Shown: positions 38,342-47,575 of the stretch, piece by piece
How positions within the stretch are numbered: position 1 is the first letter of the stretch
Layout of the letters: each line of letters starts with the position of its first letter
Origin: Cecembia lonarensis LW9
GTDB taxonomy: Bacteria > Bacteroidota > Bacteroidia > Cytophagales > Cyclobacteriaceae
DNA length: 64,000 bases
Assembly (NCBI RefSeq): GCF_000298295.1
Contig: NZ_AMGM01000008.1
Span: 1-64,000 of the forward strand
Direction of reading: 5' to 3'
Position numbers and translations under genes: made by a program
The notes under the pieces: model-generated
The model's database searches: none
Told to the model about the DNA's origin: nothing
The model's input: the letters and a program-made list of their open reading frames with translations, nothing else

Positions 38342-39175
38342 ATGAAACTATATAAATCCGCTAACGACATTATTATTGAACAGGATGGGAAGCACTATTT
38401 GGCTCAAACCCGTGATTGGGACCACTTGGTCAATCAAAAAAATCTTTTTAAAGAGTTACAGGAAGAAATAAACCCCTGGAATGAAATCAATTGGCAACCT
38501 GACCAATTAAATGCCCCAATAGGTACCCAGGAAATCTGGGCAGCAGGTGTTACCTATTACAGGAGCAGGGAAGCACGAATGGAAGAATCAAAAGAAAGTG
38601 GCGCCGCAGTTTTTTATTCCAAAGTCTATGAAGCAGAAAGGCCAGAGCTGTTCTTCAAATCTACCCACTACCGAGTAGCACAGCCAGGAGGGCAGGTGAA
38701 TATCAGGAAGGATTCCAAATGGAATGTACCAGAGCCCGAGCTCACATTATTTGTAAACAAAGCCAATGAAATTGTAGGCTATACGGTTGGAAACGATATG
38801 AGCTCCAGAGATATAGAAGGGGAAAACCCCCTCTATCTCCCACAAGCCAAATGTTATGATTATTCCGCAGCTATTGGCCCTTGTCTTTGGATCCCAGAAA
38901 AACCTATCAATCCGGACGCTAAAATATTTATGCAAATTGAAAGGAACGGGAAAATGGTTTTTGAAGGGGAAATTTCCATCAATCAAATGAAAAGAAAACA
39001 TACCGAGTTAGTAGATTATTTGACCAAAGAAATGTCTTTTCCCAATGGGGTTTACCTGATGACCGGAACTTGTCTGGTACCGGATGATCACTTTACCCTA
39101 GAAGAAGGAGATTGGGTCCACATTGAAATTGATGGCATTGGAAAGCTGAGCAATAAGGTGGGATTATCCTCTTGA
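38342..39175 (+). CDS. FAH-family enzyme, possible 2-keto-3-deoxy acid dehydratase
   Basis: A 277-residue fumarylacetoacetate hydrolase-fold protein. GVTYYRSREARMEES and YEAERPELFFKSTHYRV, the metal-binding EPELTLFV and VGYTVGNDMSSRDIEGENP are the key segments. The YxRSxEARMEES form resembles 2-keto-3-deoxy-arabinonate/pentonate dehydratases of the nonphosphorylative sugar-acid routes rather than the tyrosine-pathway hydrolase. It lies 120 bp before the ThDP enzyme/aldehyde dehydrogenase pair. A route from a sugar acid through a 2-oxoacid and an aldehyde would fit, but the reaction is inferred. Confidence 0.8.
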   Translation: MKLYKSANDIIIEQDGKHYLAQTRDWDHLVNQKNLFKELQEEINPWNEINWQPDQLNAPIGTQEIWAAGVTYYRSREARMEESKESGAAVFYSKVYEAERPELFFKSTHYRVAQPGGQVNIRKDSKWNVPEPELTLFVNKANEIVGYTVGNDMSSRDIEGENPLYLPQAKCYDYSAAIGPCLWIPEKPINPDAKIFMQIERNGKMVFEGEISINQMKRKHTELVDYLTKEMSFPNGVYLMTGTCLVPDDHFTLEEGDWVHIEIDGIGKLSNKVGLSS

Positions 39176-39294
39176 ATGGAAGATTATTTCTGGATTTTTA
39201 TTAGATAAAATTCAGCTGAAACAAACATTTCATAGGATTTTTTCGTGTTTAATGTATTAGGAAAGTTCTTTTTAATCATCATAACCCCTATTTA

Positions 39295-40935
39295 ATGAAA
39301 GCTTCAGACCTTTTTGTAAAAGCCTTGGAAAACGAAGGCGTGGAATATATTTTTGCCGTTCCCGGTGAAGAAAACCTAGATTTTCTCCAGTCCCTAAAAA
39401 ACTCCTCCATCCGCTTGGTGGTCACCCGGCATGAACAAGGTGCCGGTTTTATGGCAGCCACTTATGGGAGGCTCACAGGAAAACCTGGCGTATGCTTATC
39501 CACTTTGGGACCAGGAGCCACCAATCTGGTTACCCCTGCCGCATATGCCCAGTTGGGCGGAATGCCCATGTTCATGATTACAGGACAAAAGCCTATCAAA
39601 AAAAGCAAACAAGCCCGCTTTCAGATCATCGATGTGGTTGATATGATGCGTCCTATCACCAAGTACACCAAACAGATAGTCAATTCCAATAACATGACTG
39701 CCCAAATCAGGGAGGCCTTTAGATTGGCCATAGAGGAAAAACCGGGAGCTGTACATTTAGAGTTTCCTGAGGATATTGCCCAAGAGACTTGCGAAGAAAG
39801 ACTCTATGAGCCAGTTGGCCACATCATTCCAAAGCCTGATGAAACAGCCATCGAAAAGGCGGTTGAAATGATCCATGCTGCCAAAAACCCTTTACTCTTA
39901 ATAGGTGCAGGTGCCAATAGAAAAATCACATGCGATGCCTTGAGGGATTTTGTGGATGGTACGGGTATCTACTTTTTCAATACCCAAATGGGCAAAGGGG
40001 TCATTGACGAGAGGCATGAACAATACTTAGGTACCGCCGCCCTTTCCAGCAATGATTTTGTACATGCAGGTATTGATGCTGCTGATTTGATCATCAATGT
40101 TGGTCATGACGTGATAGAAAAGCCTCCCTTCTTTATGGAAAAGGGCGGAAAAAAAGTCATCCATGTAAACTTCTCCCCTGCAGAGGTGGATCAGGTGTAC
40201 TTCCCACAGCTGAATGTGGTGGGCGATATCACCAATGCCATCAAACAGTTGACAGCTCGGATTAAAAAGCAAAGCCATTGGGATTTTGAATTCTATAAAA
40301 AAGTAAAAAAGGAAGTTCAGGAACATTTGGGTAAGTATTTTGAAGATGAAAGGTTCCCCATGCTGCCCCAAAGGCTAGTCAACCTCCTGCGCAACAAATT
40401 GGCGTCTGAGGACATCATCACACTGGACAATGGAATTTACAAACTCTGGTTTGCGAGAAATTATCCCTGCCACAAACCCAATACCCTGCTCTTGGACAAT
40501 GCCTTGGCCAGCATGGGAGCAGGACTGCCATCAGCCATGATGGTCAATATGCTGTATCCTGAAAGGAAAGTTGTGGCAGTCTGTGGTGACGGAGGCTTTA
40601 TGATGAATTCACAGGAAATGGAAACCGCCGTCAGGTTGGGGCTTGACCTTACGGTGATCATTCTCAATGACCATGCTTATGGAATGATCAAATGGAAACA
40701 AGAGGATATGGGATTTGATGATTTTGGACTGGATTATAACAATCCCGACTTTGTAAAGTATGCCGAGAGCTATGGGGCAAAAGGTTTCCGCCCGGAATCA
40801 GATAAGGATTTTCAGGAAATCCTTGAGGAATGTTTCACAACAAAGGGTGTAAAGTTGATTGATCTGCCTGTGGATTATTCCCTGAATCATCCAATTTTAA
40901 ATGTTATGTTAAAAGAGAAAGCACAAAAATTATGA
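39295..40935 (+). CDS. ThDP-dependent enzyme, acetolactate synthase-like (likely 2-oxoacid decarboxylase)
   Basis: A 546-residue thiamine diphosphate enzyme. The activating Glu is in VVTRHEQGAGFMAATYG, and the ThDP/Mg site is GDGGFMMNSQEMETAVRLG ... LNDHAYGMIKWKQ. It aligns with large-subunit acetolactate synthase, but no ilvN, ilvC or ilvD is nearby, and its stop overlaps the start of an aldehyde dehydrogenase by 4 bp (ATGA). That pairing points to decarboxylation of a 2-oxoacid to an aldehyde that the next enzyme oxidises. Biosynthetic acetolactate synthase remains possible. Confidence 0.88.
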   Translation: MKASDLFVKALENEGVEYIFAVPGEENLDFLQSLKNSSIRLVVTRHEQGAGFMAATYGRLTGKPGVCLSTLGPGATNLVTPAAYAQLGGMPMFMITGQKPIKKSKQARFQIIDVVDMMRPITKYTKQIVNSNNMTAQIREAFRLAIEEKPGAVHLEFPEDIAQETCEERLYEPVGHIIPKPDETAIEKAVEMIHAAKNPLLLIGAGANRKITCDALRDFVDGTGIYFFNTQMGKGVIDERHEQYLGTAALSSNDFVHAGIDAADLIINVGHDVIEKPPFFMEKGGKKVIHVNFSPAEVDQVYFPQLNVVGDITNAIKQLTARIKKQSHWDFEFYKKVKKEVQEHLGKYFEDERFPMLPQRLVNLLRNKLASEDIITLDNGIYKLWFARNYPCHKPNTLLLDNALASMGAGLPSAMMVNMLYPERKVVAVCGDGGFMMNSQEMETAVRLGLDLTVIILNDHAYGMIKWKQEDMGFDDFGLDYNNPDFVKYAESYGAKGFRPESDKDFQEILEECFTTKGVKLIDLPVDYSLNHPILNVMLKEKAQKL

Positions 40936-42332
40936 GTGACACCAAAACATTGAAAGTTTTTTCCCCTTATGACCAAAGTCTGATCAAAGAGATCCCCATG
41001 GTCGGTGAAAAAGAGGTGGAAAATGCCCTTCAAAAAGCCTATGCCCTGTTCCTTGACAGGAGTCAGTGGATTCCTGCTTATAAAAGAATTGAAATTCTGG
41101 AAAAAGTCCAGGAATTGATGAAATCAAGGGTAGAAGAACTGACGAAAACAGCGGCTGAAGAGGGGGGTAAACCTTATGTGGACTCCAAAGTGGAAATACT
41201 TCGGGCCATCAATGGGGTGAAAATAGCGGCTGAAGAAATCGGAAGATTGACCGGAGAACAAATCCCGATGGGAATTACCCAAGCTTCGGTCAACCGGATA
41301 GCATTTACTACACGGGAACCCATTGGCGTAGTGGCTTCCATTTCCGCATTTAACCATCCCTTAAACCTCATTGTCCATCAGACAGTCACTGCTTTTGCGG
41401 CAGGTTGTCCGGTAATTGTAAAACCTGCTTCCACTACCCCACTTTCCTGTTTGGCTTTTGTGGACCTGCTCCATGAGGCAGGTGTGCCCGATGGATGGGT
41501 GCAAGCTGTTATTACAGACAACGAATCCGCGGAAAAGTTAGTGACGGATGCCCGCATCAATTACCTTTCTTTTATTGGATCAGCAAAAATCGGTTGGTAC
41601 CTGAAATCCAAATTGGCACCGGGTACCCGCTGTGCTTTGGAGCACGGAGGGGCAGCGCCTGTGATTGTAGCTCCCGATGCAGACCTGAAGGACATGTTGC
41701 CTGCCTTGGTCAAAGGTGGCTTTTATCATGCCGGTCAGGTTTGTGTTTCCGTGCAAAAAGTATTTGTCCATGAAAGTTTAGCTAAAGAAGTGGCTAAAGA
41801 AATGGCAAAAATGGCCGAAAAGCTAATTGTCGGTGATCCCTTGGATGAAAAGACGGAAGTTGGTCCTTTGATTTTGCCCAAAGAAGTAGACCGGGTGGAA
41901 GATTGGGTCAATGAAGCCAAGGAAAAAGGAGGAGAAATCCTTTGTGGCGGCAAGCGGCTTTCTGATACCTGCTATGCACCGACAGTCATCTTTAATCCAC
42001 CTCAAGATGTCAAGGTATCCCAAGAAGAGATTTTTGGACCCGTAGTTTGTATTTATCCTTATTCAGACCGGGAAAAAGCCATTGAGCAGGCCAATGCCCT
42101 ACCCTATCATTTCCAAGCTGCTGTTTTCACCAAAGACCTGGACATCGCTTTGGATACCGTTCAGAAACTTAATGCTACGGCAGTCATGGTCAATGACCAC
42201 ACCGCTTTCCGGGTGGATTGGATGCCCTTTGGCGGACGTGATGCTTCTGGAGAAGGACTGGGAGGTATCCCCTACTCCATGCATGAAATGACAAGGGAGA
42301 AGTTGATGGTGGTGAAAAGTAAGTTTTTGTAA
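40932..42332 (+). CDS. Aldehyde dehydrogenase family protein
   Basis: A 466-residue NAD(P)-dependent aldehyde dehydrogenase. The catalytic Cys is in HAGQVCVSVQKVFV; the general-base Glu is in ALEHGGAAPVIV (EHGG instead of ELGG); the cofactor loop is FIGSAKIGWYL. It starts with an ATGA overlap with the upstream ThDP enzyme, indicating translational coupling and a shared aldehyde intermediate. The substrate is unknown. A terminator hairpin lies 110 bp after the stop. Confidence 0.94.
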   Translation: MSDTKTLKVFSPYDQSLIKEIPMVGEKEVENALQKAYALFLDRSQWIPAYKRIEILEKVQELMKSRVEELTKTAAEEGGKPYVDSKVEILRAINGVKIAAEEIGRLTGEQIPMGITQASVNRIAFTTREPIGVVASISAFNHPLNLIVHQTVTAFAAGCPVIVKPASTTPLSCLAFVDLLHEAGVPDGWVQAVITDNESAEKLVTDARINYLSFIGSAKIGWYLKSKLAPGTRCALEHGGAAPVIVAPDADLKDMLPALVKGGFYHAGQVCVSVQKVFVHESLAKEVAKEMAKMAEKLIVGDPLDEKTEVGPLILPKEVDRVEDWVNEAKEKGGEILCGGKRLSDTCYAPTVIFNPPQDVKVSQEEIFGPVVCIYPYSDREKAIEQANALPYHFQAAVFTKDLDIALDTVQKLNATAVMVNDHTAFRVDWMPFGGRDASGEGLGGIPYSMHEMTREKLMVVKSKFL

Positions 42333-42442
42333 AGGCCGAGGTCCTAAGTCGGATTTCGGAAGTTGGAATTGAATCTTAAGCCTTAGGATTTTGAACCATT
42401 CAGATTTAAGGTTTTAAGGATTGTAATAGGAAGTAGCAATAT

Positions 42443-42480
42443 CCTTCGGGTGTGCCGCAGCGTACTCGAAGGCTTTTTTA
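42443..42480 (+). terminator. Terminator of the ThDP enzyme / aldehyde dehydrogenase operon
   Basis: CCTTCGGGT (42443-42451) pairs with ACTCGAAGG (42464-42472), 8 of 9 Watson-Crick pairs plus one G-T wobble, around a 12-nt loop. CTTTTTTAATTTT follows. Confidence 0.75.
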
Positions 42481-42823
42481 ATTTTACCTCAATCTATCAT
42501 GGATTGCAGATTAAAAGTCTGCTGTATCTCCTCAGGAAATTAAAAATTTCAAGAAGCTGGAATTTTATAAAGTGGGAAATATAAAGGCGGATGTTGGATT
42601 TCGGCCTCCCATTTCCGAAATCACCCTTTCCACTTCCACAATTCTGTCTTGATTCTTGCTTCTTATCTCTTGCATCTTGCCACATGGTACATTGTACATG
42701 GTACTTGGTAAATCTCAAAACCCTCCTCTAGTCCCATACCTCCTAATCCCCTTCCAAAAAAGAATCCTCCCAGAACCCCTCAAAACGGACAACAGAACCG
42801 ATCTTTTTTTCTATTTTGAAACC
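42481..42823. repeat. Gene-free stretch with short palindromes and low-complexity repeats
   Basis: No convincing gene. It contains GATTTCGG/CCGAAATC as an inverted repeat (about 42597-42625), a CT-rich run of degenerate TTGATTCTTGCTTCT-like units (about 42648-42680), and the palindromic ATGGTACATTGTACATGGTAC near 42683-42703. The same GGATTTCGG occurs at about 42353. This resembles the scattered intergenic repeats of Cytophagales and looks non-coding. The amidase promoter should lie in its last part. Confidence 0.45.
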
Positions 42824-44478
42824 ATGAAAAAACATGGATGGTTGATCCTTTTCATAGGAATCATTTTTGGATTCACCTTGGCCAATTCCGCCGGGAGAAT
42901 CACCAAGAAACAGGTAATCGCAGCCCAAAACCTCTTTGGAATCAACTTTGAAGGCAAGTCTATAGAAACCATGTTGGCTTACCTGAGCAGCAACCGCAAA
43001 GGCTACGAAAGCATGCGTAACTTTCCTCTGGAAAATGCTGTCAGTCCTGCCCTGATTTTTGACCCCATTCCGGTTGATTATCAGCTCCCAAAAAACGAAG
43101 GACTCAATGATTGGAAAATCAATGAAGCCGCGGAGTTGCCTGAAAACTTTGAGGACCTCGCCTTTTATCCCCTACTGGACCTGGCAGGATTGATCAAGTC
43201 AGGCAAAATCAGTGCATTGAATTTGACAAAATTATACCTGGAACGCATTAAAAAATACGATGAGCAGCTAAAGGCATTTGTTACGGTCACTGAAGAATTG
43301 GCACTTAATCAAGCCCAAAAGGCAGACGAGGAATTAGCAAAAGGGATCTACCGAGGCCCACTGCATGGCATTCCTTATGGAGTAAAAGATCTTGCGGCTG
43401 TACCGGGGTATCCCACTACTTGGGGAGCTGCTCCTTATAGGGAACAAGTGCTTGACCAAAAAGCCACAGTCGTACAGAAACTGGAAGATGCAGGTGCGGT
43501 GCTTTTGGGGAAGTTGGTTTCGGGGAGCTTGGCCCGTGGAGATGTCTGGTTTGGGGGAAAAAAAAAAATCCCTGGGACTTGGAACAAGGAGCCACAGGCT
43601 CCTCCGCAGGCTCGGGGGCAGCCACTGCTGCGGGATTGGTGGCATTCTCCATTGGTACAGAAACTTTAGGATCCATTATATCCCCCAGTACCAGAACAGG
43701 AAGTACTGGATTGAGACCAACATACGGTGCGGTTAGCAAACAGGGCTTTATGGTACTATCCTGGAGTATGGATAAGGTTGGCCCCATCTGTCGCTCTGCA
43801 GAGGACTGTGCCTTGGTTTTTGATTACATCCGTGGCATTGATCCTCTTGACCGAACCACTAAAGAGGCTAGTTTTAAACCTTTATCAGATCCCGATTTAA
43901 GCCAACTTAAGGTTGCTTATTTTAAAGAACTTTTTGAAAAAGACAGTTCCGCTACAGGCCAAAACAACCAAAGAACCTTGGAAGAGCTGGCCCAAATGGG
44001 CATAAAACCTGTACCGGTAAATCTGCCGGGCAACTTCCCATTTGAAGCTTTTGACATCATCTTGAGGGCAGAATCAGGAGCATTTTTCGATGAATTGGTA
44101 AGATCAGGAGGTGTAGACCAGTTGGTAGAACAGCATGAGGGTTCACGGGCTAATTCACTGCGTCAGTCTAGGTTTATTCCTGCGGTAGAATACCTACAGG
44201 CCAACCGGCACCGAACCTTGTTGATAGAAGCCTTTCATCAGCTAATCAAAGACTATGACCTTATCCTCTCCACTACTTATGGTGGCAATCAGTTACTTCA
44301 GACTAACCTTACCGGCCATCCGGCCTTAAGTTTGCCCAATGGTTTTGATGACAAGGGAAGGCCCACCAGCATCACGTTAGTTGCCAATTATTTTGGTGAA
44401 GATAAATTGATCATGCTGGCTAATGCTTACCAAAAGCAATACAGATACCATGGTCTTGTACCAAGTCCTTTGAAATAG
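42824..44478 (+). CDS. Amidase-signature hydrolase, frame broken in an A11 run
   Basis: The frame from ATG 42824 (signal-like WLILFIGIIFGFTLANSAG) runs in register through GPLHGIPYGVKDL (catalytic Lys) up to DVWFGG and then into an 11-A run at 43558-43568. From there it would end early at 43669, while a second frame continues with NPWDLEQGATGSSAGSGAAT (the cis-Ser and nucleophile segment is GSSAGSGAA/TETLGS) to 44478. One extra A gives GGKKKNPWDLEQG and a normal amidase of about 551 residues. Both halves carry essential residues, so neither is active alone. The family hydrolyses amides; the exported form may act on peptidoglycan fragments or xenobiotic amides. Confidence 0.8.
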
Positions 44479-44508
44479 ATATTGCGAAAATTTTGATTTT
44501 GGCCTAAG

Positions 44509-45681
44509 ATGAAACATATTCTACCCACCATTGTCATTGCTCAATTTCTGAGCACCTCCCTGTGGTTTGCAGGAAATGCGGTATTGGCTGATATGGCAGC
44601 TGAACTTGAATTGGCACCTGCCTTTTTGGGAAACCTCACCTCTGCTGTTCAGTTGGGTTTTATTTCCGGCACCTTGGTATTTGCCATTTTTACCATTGCC
44701 GATAAATTTTCTCCATCAAAAGTATTTCTTTGGAGCGCCATCATTGCTTCCTTATTCAATCTGGCAGTCAGTTTTAAAGGTATGTCAGGTATACAGATAT
44801 TGGTTTTTAGGTTTGGTACAGGCTTTTTCCTTGCAGGAATTTATCCTATTGGAATGAAAATCGCTTCGGATTACTTTCAGAAAGGATTAGGCAAATCCTT
44901 AGGTTTATTGGTCGGGGCTTTGGTTTTGGGCACAGCCTTTCCCCATTTGGTAAGGAGCATGACTGATGCATTGCCCTGGCGATTTGTACTCTATGCCACC
45001 TCATCATTAGCTGTGATTGGGGGATTACTGATTTGGGTCTTGGTACCCAATGGACCTCATCGGAGACCCAGTCAGGCTTTTGATTTCACGGTGTTTTTTA
45101 AAGTTTTTCAGGTCAAACCCTTTCGATCTGCTGCCTTGGGTTACTTTGGACATATGTGGGAACTGTATGCCTTTTGGGCATTTTTGCCAGTTTTTATCCT
45201 CCAATATGGAAAACTCCATGGCCAGGAAATAAACATTTCCTTTACCAGTTTTGCCATCATCGGCTTAGGGGGATTGTCATGTGCCATGGGTGGATATCTT
45301 TCCGAAAAAATTCATCCGAGCCAAATCGCAAAGTTTGCTTTGACAAGTTCCGGTATTTGTTGTTTCCTCTCGCCCTTTATCTTATTTCAACCCAACTTGG
45401 TTGTATTTATGCTGTTTCTTATGGTCTGGGGCTTAGCTATCACCGCGGATTCTCCTATGTTCTCCACCTTGGTAGCCCAAAATGCCCCGGAACAAAGCAG
45501 AGGAACGGCTTTGACCATTGTCAATTCCATTGGTTTTGGTATTTCCATTCTCAGCATACAATTATTGAATATGCTGAATCAAAACTTGGAGCCTGCTTTC
45601 CTTTTTTTAGTCCTTGGCATTGGACCTGTAATTGGATTGTTTTACTTTGTTAAAGGTAAACCCAAACAAGCATCCCTATGA
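44509..45681 (+). CDS. MFS transporter
   Basis: A 390-residue major facilitator protein with about 12 hydrophobic helices. The motif-A-like loop between helices 2 and 3 is weak (IADKFSPSKVFLWS), and the second half repeats it (YLSEKIHPSQIAKFAL). The first helices carry LSTSLWFAGNAVLADMAAEL, like cyanate/NreB-type MFS carriers. It starts 30 bp after the amidase and may import its substrate or export the product. Its last codons overlap the next gene fragment by ATGA. Confidence 0.9.
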   Translation: MKHILPTIVIAQFLSTSLWFAGNAVLADMAAELELAPAFLGNLTSAVQLGFISGTLVFAIFTIADKFSPSKVFLWSAIIASLFNLAVSFKGMSGIQILVFRFGTGFFLAGIYPIGMKIASDYFQKGLGKSLGLLVGALVLGTAFPHLVRSMTDALPWRFVLYATSSLAVIGGLLIWVLVPNGPHRRPSQAFDFTVFFKVFQVKPFRSAALGYFGHMWELYAFWAFLPVFILQYGKLHGQEINISFTSFAIIGLGGLSCAMGGYLSEKIHPSQIAKFALTSSGICCFLSPFILFQPNLVVFMLFLMVWGLAITADSPMFSTLVAQNAPEQSRGTALTIVNSIGFGISILSIQLLNMLNQNLEPAFLFLVLGIGPVIGLFYFVKGKPKQASL

Positions 45682-45951
45682 AAAGCTCATCATGGGCAGA
45701 GGAAATCTCCCTTTTGAAATCCTTGGCAGAACAAAACTGGACAATTTGAAATGCCTGAATTCCTGGCAAAAGCCCTGGAATCAGATGCAGTCCTGAAAGC
45801 CTCGTTTGAACAACTTACTCCAGGTAAGCAAAAGGAATATGCAGAACACCTCGGCAGCGCGAAAAGAGAACAAACACAAATTGAGCGATTGGCAAAAATC
45901 CGTCCTATGATTCTAGAAGGTAAGGGCTTGAATGACAAGTATAAGAAATGA
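45678..45951 (+). pseudogene. YdeI/OmpD-associated family remnant with internal deletion
   Basis: An ATG at 45678 overlaps the MFS stop (ATGA) and reads SSWAEEISLLKSLAEQNW, then stops. This matches the N-terminus of the YdeI/DUF1801-type family (WxEELxxLKxI). After a shift of one frame, ATG 45751 reads PEFLAKALESDAVLKASFEQL and SPGKQKEYAE-like LTPGKQKEYAEHLGSAKREQ, ending MILEGKGLNDKYKK, the family C-terminus. The roughly 100 central residues are missing, so the gene has an internal deletion plus a frame change. The C-terminal 66 residues could still be made from 45751. Confidence 0.65.
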
Positions 45952-46036
45952 GGGGAAATACCTTAAAATAGAAAATGCTGAGGTAAGGGGCCGGTTTTTC
46001 AGGATGACACCTTTTGGTGTTGAATGGGAAGAATGA
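45932..46036 (+). CDS. Possible 34-residue small ORF
   Basis: A short frame overlapping the YdeI remnant end: it starts MTSIRNEGKYLKIENA and ends FFRMTPFGVEWEE. The composition is protein-like, but there is no ribosome-binding or conservation evidence. It may be a chance frame or the tail of deleted coding DNA. Confidence 0.2.
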   Translation: MTSIRNEGKYLKIENAEVRGRFFRMTPFGVEWEE

Positions 46037-46143
46037 AATATTCCATTCCTATTGACCTATACCAGTTAGCTGCATACCGAAAATGATTATTAGCAAGTGA
46101 AGGCAGAGTTGTTGAGGTTTAGGTTGTGAAAAACTGTATTTAC

Positions 46144-46410
46144 TTACCTTAAAATTTTAAGTAGCTTATCAGGGTCTTGACGGTTGTCCCAAAAAGCAGT
46201 AATAATAATATCTTCTTCTGTAACCTTGTAAAAAATGCTAAAATCTTTAAGAATGGCAATTCTATGATCTTTGAAACCACTGGTAGGATAAATAAAAGGA
46301 GTCTTTGAAATCTGTTGGGTCTTTTGTTCAACCAACTTAATTAGCTTTTTTGAAAATGTAGTTGACTTCGTCCTATTTGCCCAATATTCCAAGACGCCAA
46401 CAAATTGCAT
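46144..46410 (-). CDS. RelE/ParE-type toxin
   Basis: An 88-residue RelE/ParE-fold protein: LEYWANRTKSTTFSKKLIKLVE, IYPTSGFKDHRIAILKDFSIFYKVTEEDIIITAFWDNRQDP ends like the family core and conserved C-terminal WDNRQDPxKL. It should bind gyrase or act as an mRNA interferase; which one is not clear. The frame continues upstream of the ATG for nine sensible residues (VVIWTKTAD), typical of the family N-terminus, but no usual start codon is there. The antitoxin-like gene ends 20 bp upstream (46431). Confidence 0.8.
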   Translation of the reverse strand: MQFVGVLEYWANRTKSTTFSKKLIKLVEQKTQQISKTPFIYPTSGFKDHRIAILKDFSIFYKVTEEDIIITAFWDNRQDPDKLLKILR

Positions 46411-46430
46411 ATCTGCAGTTTTAGTCCAAA

Positions 46431-46673
46431 TTACAACTCATTTAGCCATTCGAGGTTTCTTTTGTTCATAGCTTCTTGTGATATCAAATCCCCATTTTTG
46501 ATATCCATTTCACTAAGCTCCAACATTTCCCTTTGTGATTCTGTCAAAACTGTTTTTGACGGCTCTTCTCCTGTGGAAGCAATAAGTTTGTTCAAGGCTT
46601 CCAAAAAACCTTTATTTTTGATAGTAAGAATTTTACCGATCAATTCTTGCTGAATTTTTTCTATTGATTCCAT
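46431..46673 (-). CDS. Probable antitoxin of the ParE-type module
   Basis: An 80-residue acidic, helical protein: ESIEKIQQELIGKILTIKNKG, then TVLTESQREMLELSEMDIKNG and ISQEAMNKRNLEWLNEL. The C-terminal LSEMDIKNGxLISQEEx-like part is typical of the small antitoxins that sit ahead of RelE/ParE toxins in Bacteroidota. No DNA-binding fold is obvious. The toxin follows on the same strand and its in-frame extension reaches into this stop codon. Confidence 0.75.
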   Translation of the reverse strand: MESIEKIQQELIGKILTIKNKGFLEALNKLIASTGEEPSKTVLTESQREMLELSEMDIKNGDLISQEAMNKRNLEWLNEL

Positions 46674-46842
46674 GCCTTATGGTTGAGTTGTTTTCCAATT
46701 TAAAAAATTAATTCTTATCAATCTCAATAAAATTTTCACGAAAATAATTCAAAAGGAATTAAGACAAGACTTTTCTTGGCCTTTTTTCTGCCAGCATTCC
46801 AACTGACAGCATACTGCATAAAGCCATTGGCTATGAGCGTCT

Positions 46843-46856
46843 AAGTCTTAAGACTT
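46843..46856. repeat. Perfect 14-bp palindrome
   Basis: AAGTCTTAAGACTT lies in the 268-bp gap between the antitoxin and the next gene. It is followed by GAACTAGACTTAAAAG, which repeats part of it. It could be an operator for either neighbour or a genomic repeat. I see nothing else in this spacer. Confidence 0.35.
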
Positions 46857-46941
46857 GAACTAGACTTAAAAGAATCTCCACATTTTTTGTAAATTCCATA
46901 AACTAAACCAAAGTATTGAAAAATTAAGCATCCCCCATTCC

Positions 46942-47547
46942 ATGCCAAAACCTATTCTTTTTATTTCCTTGTTTCTCATTTTTTCCAGTTATAAAGAAAT
47001 AAAGGCTCAGAAAGGCTATGAACCTGGCTATATCGTCACCAAGGCATTTGACACCATTCCCGGCAGCATCAAGGACCGAAAAGAGGCACCTTTTGCCAAA
47101 CTGTATTTCAAAATCCGGTTTAAAAGCATGAATTCAAGGGACAGAAGATACAGTCCTAAACAGATCCAAGGATATGCCAAAGGAGAGGATATATTTGAAA
47201 GCCAATGGATATTACGTTACTCCCGCTTGTTCAAAACTGAATACCTGAGTAGAAAGGATTTGGGCAAGCCCCATTTTCTAAATGTAAGGGAGAAAGGCTT
47301 TTTGACTTATTACCAATGGGAATTTATGGACCAGGAATCCTCTACAGTAGATGCCGTGGATCTTTTCAAAAGAGAAAATGAGGATTACTTTATCAGGGTT
47401 ACCCAAGGCTTACTTGGTCTAAGAATCGCTGCTTTGGAAAAGTACTTTGAGGATTGCCCTGAACTGATGGATAAAATCCGGAGCAAGGAATTCCGTACTC
47501 CAATGGAAATCGCGAGGTTTTATAATAACTGGAATAAAGTAAAATAG
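46942..47547 (+). CDS. Secreted hypothetical protein
   Basis: A 201-residue protein with a signal peptide (ILFISLFLIFSSYKEIKAQ). The body is rich in basic and aromatic residues (YIVTKAFDTIPGSIKDRK; RRYSPKQIQGYAKGEDIFESQW; FLTYYQWEFMDQESSTVDAVD) and ends in a helical part with FYNNWNKVK. The N-terminal half resembles exported Bacteroidota proteins that start "GYIVTxxGDTIxGxI", but no catalytic motif is recognised. The next gene starts 29 bp downstream. Confidence 0.75.
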   Translation: MPKPILFISLFLIFSSYKEIKAQKGYEPGYIVTKAFDTIPGSIKDRKEAPFAKLYFKIRFKSMNSRDRRYSPKQIQGYAKGEDIFESQWILRYSRLFKTEYLSRKDLGKPHFLNVREKGFLTYYQWEFMDQESSTVDAVDLFKRENEDYFIRVTQGLLGLRIAALEKYFEDCPELMDKIRSKEFRTPMEIARFYNNWNKVK

Positions 47548-47575
47548 CAGGTAAGATTCCTAAACTCTAAAAAAA

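Noticed and set aside
39295-40935. Confident assignment as ilvB (branched-chain amino acid biosynthesis)
   Set aside because: No ilvN/C/D nearby, and the ATGA overlap with an aldehyde dehydrogenase favours a catabolic decarboxylase.
42340-42823. Insertion sequence in the spacer before the amidase
   Set aside because: Only short palindromes and low-complexity repeats are visible; there are no paired long terminal repeats and no transposase.
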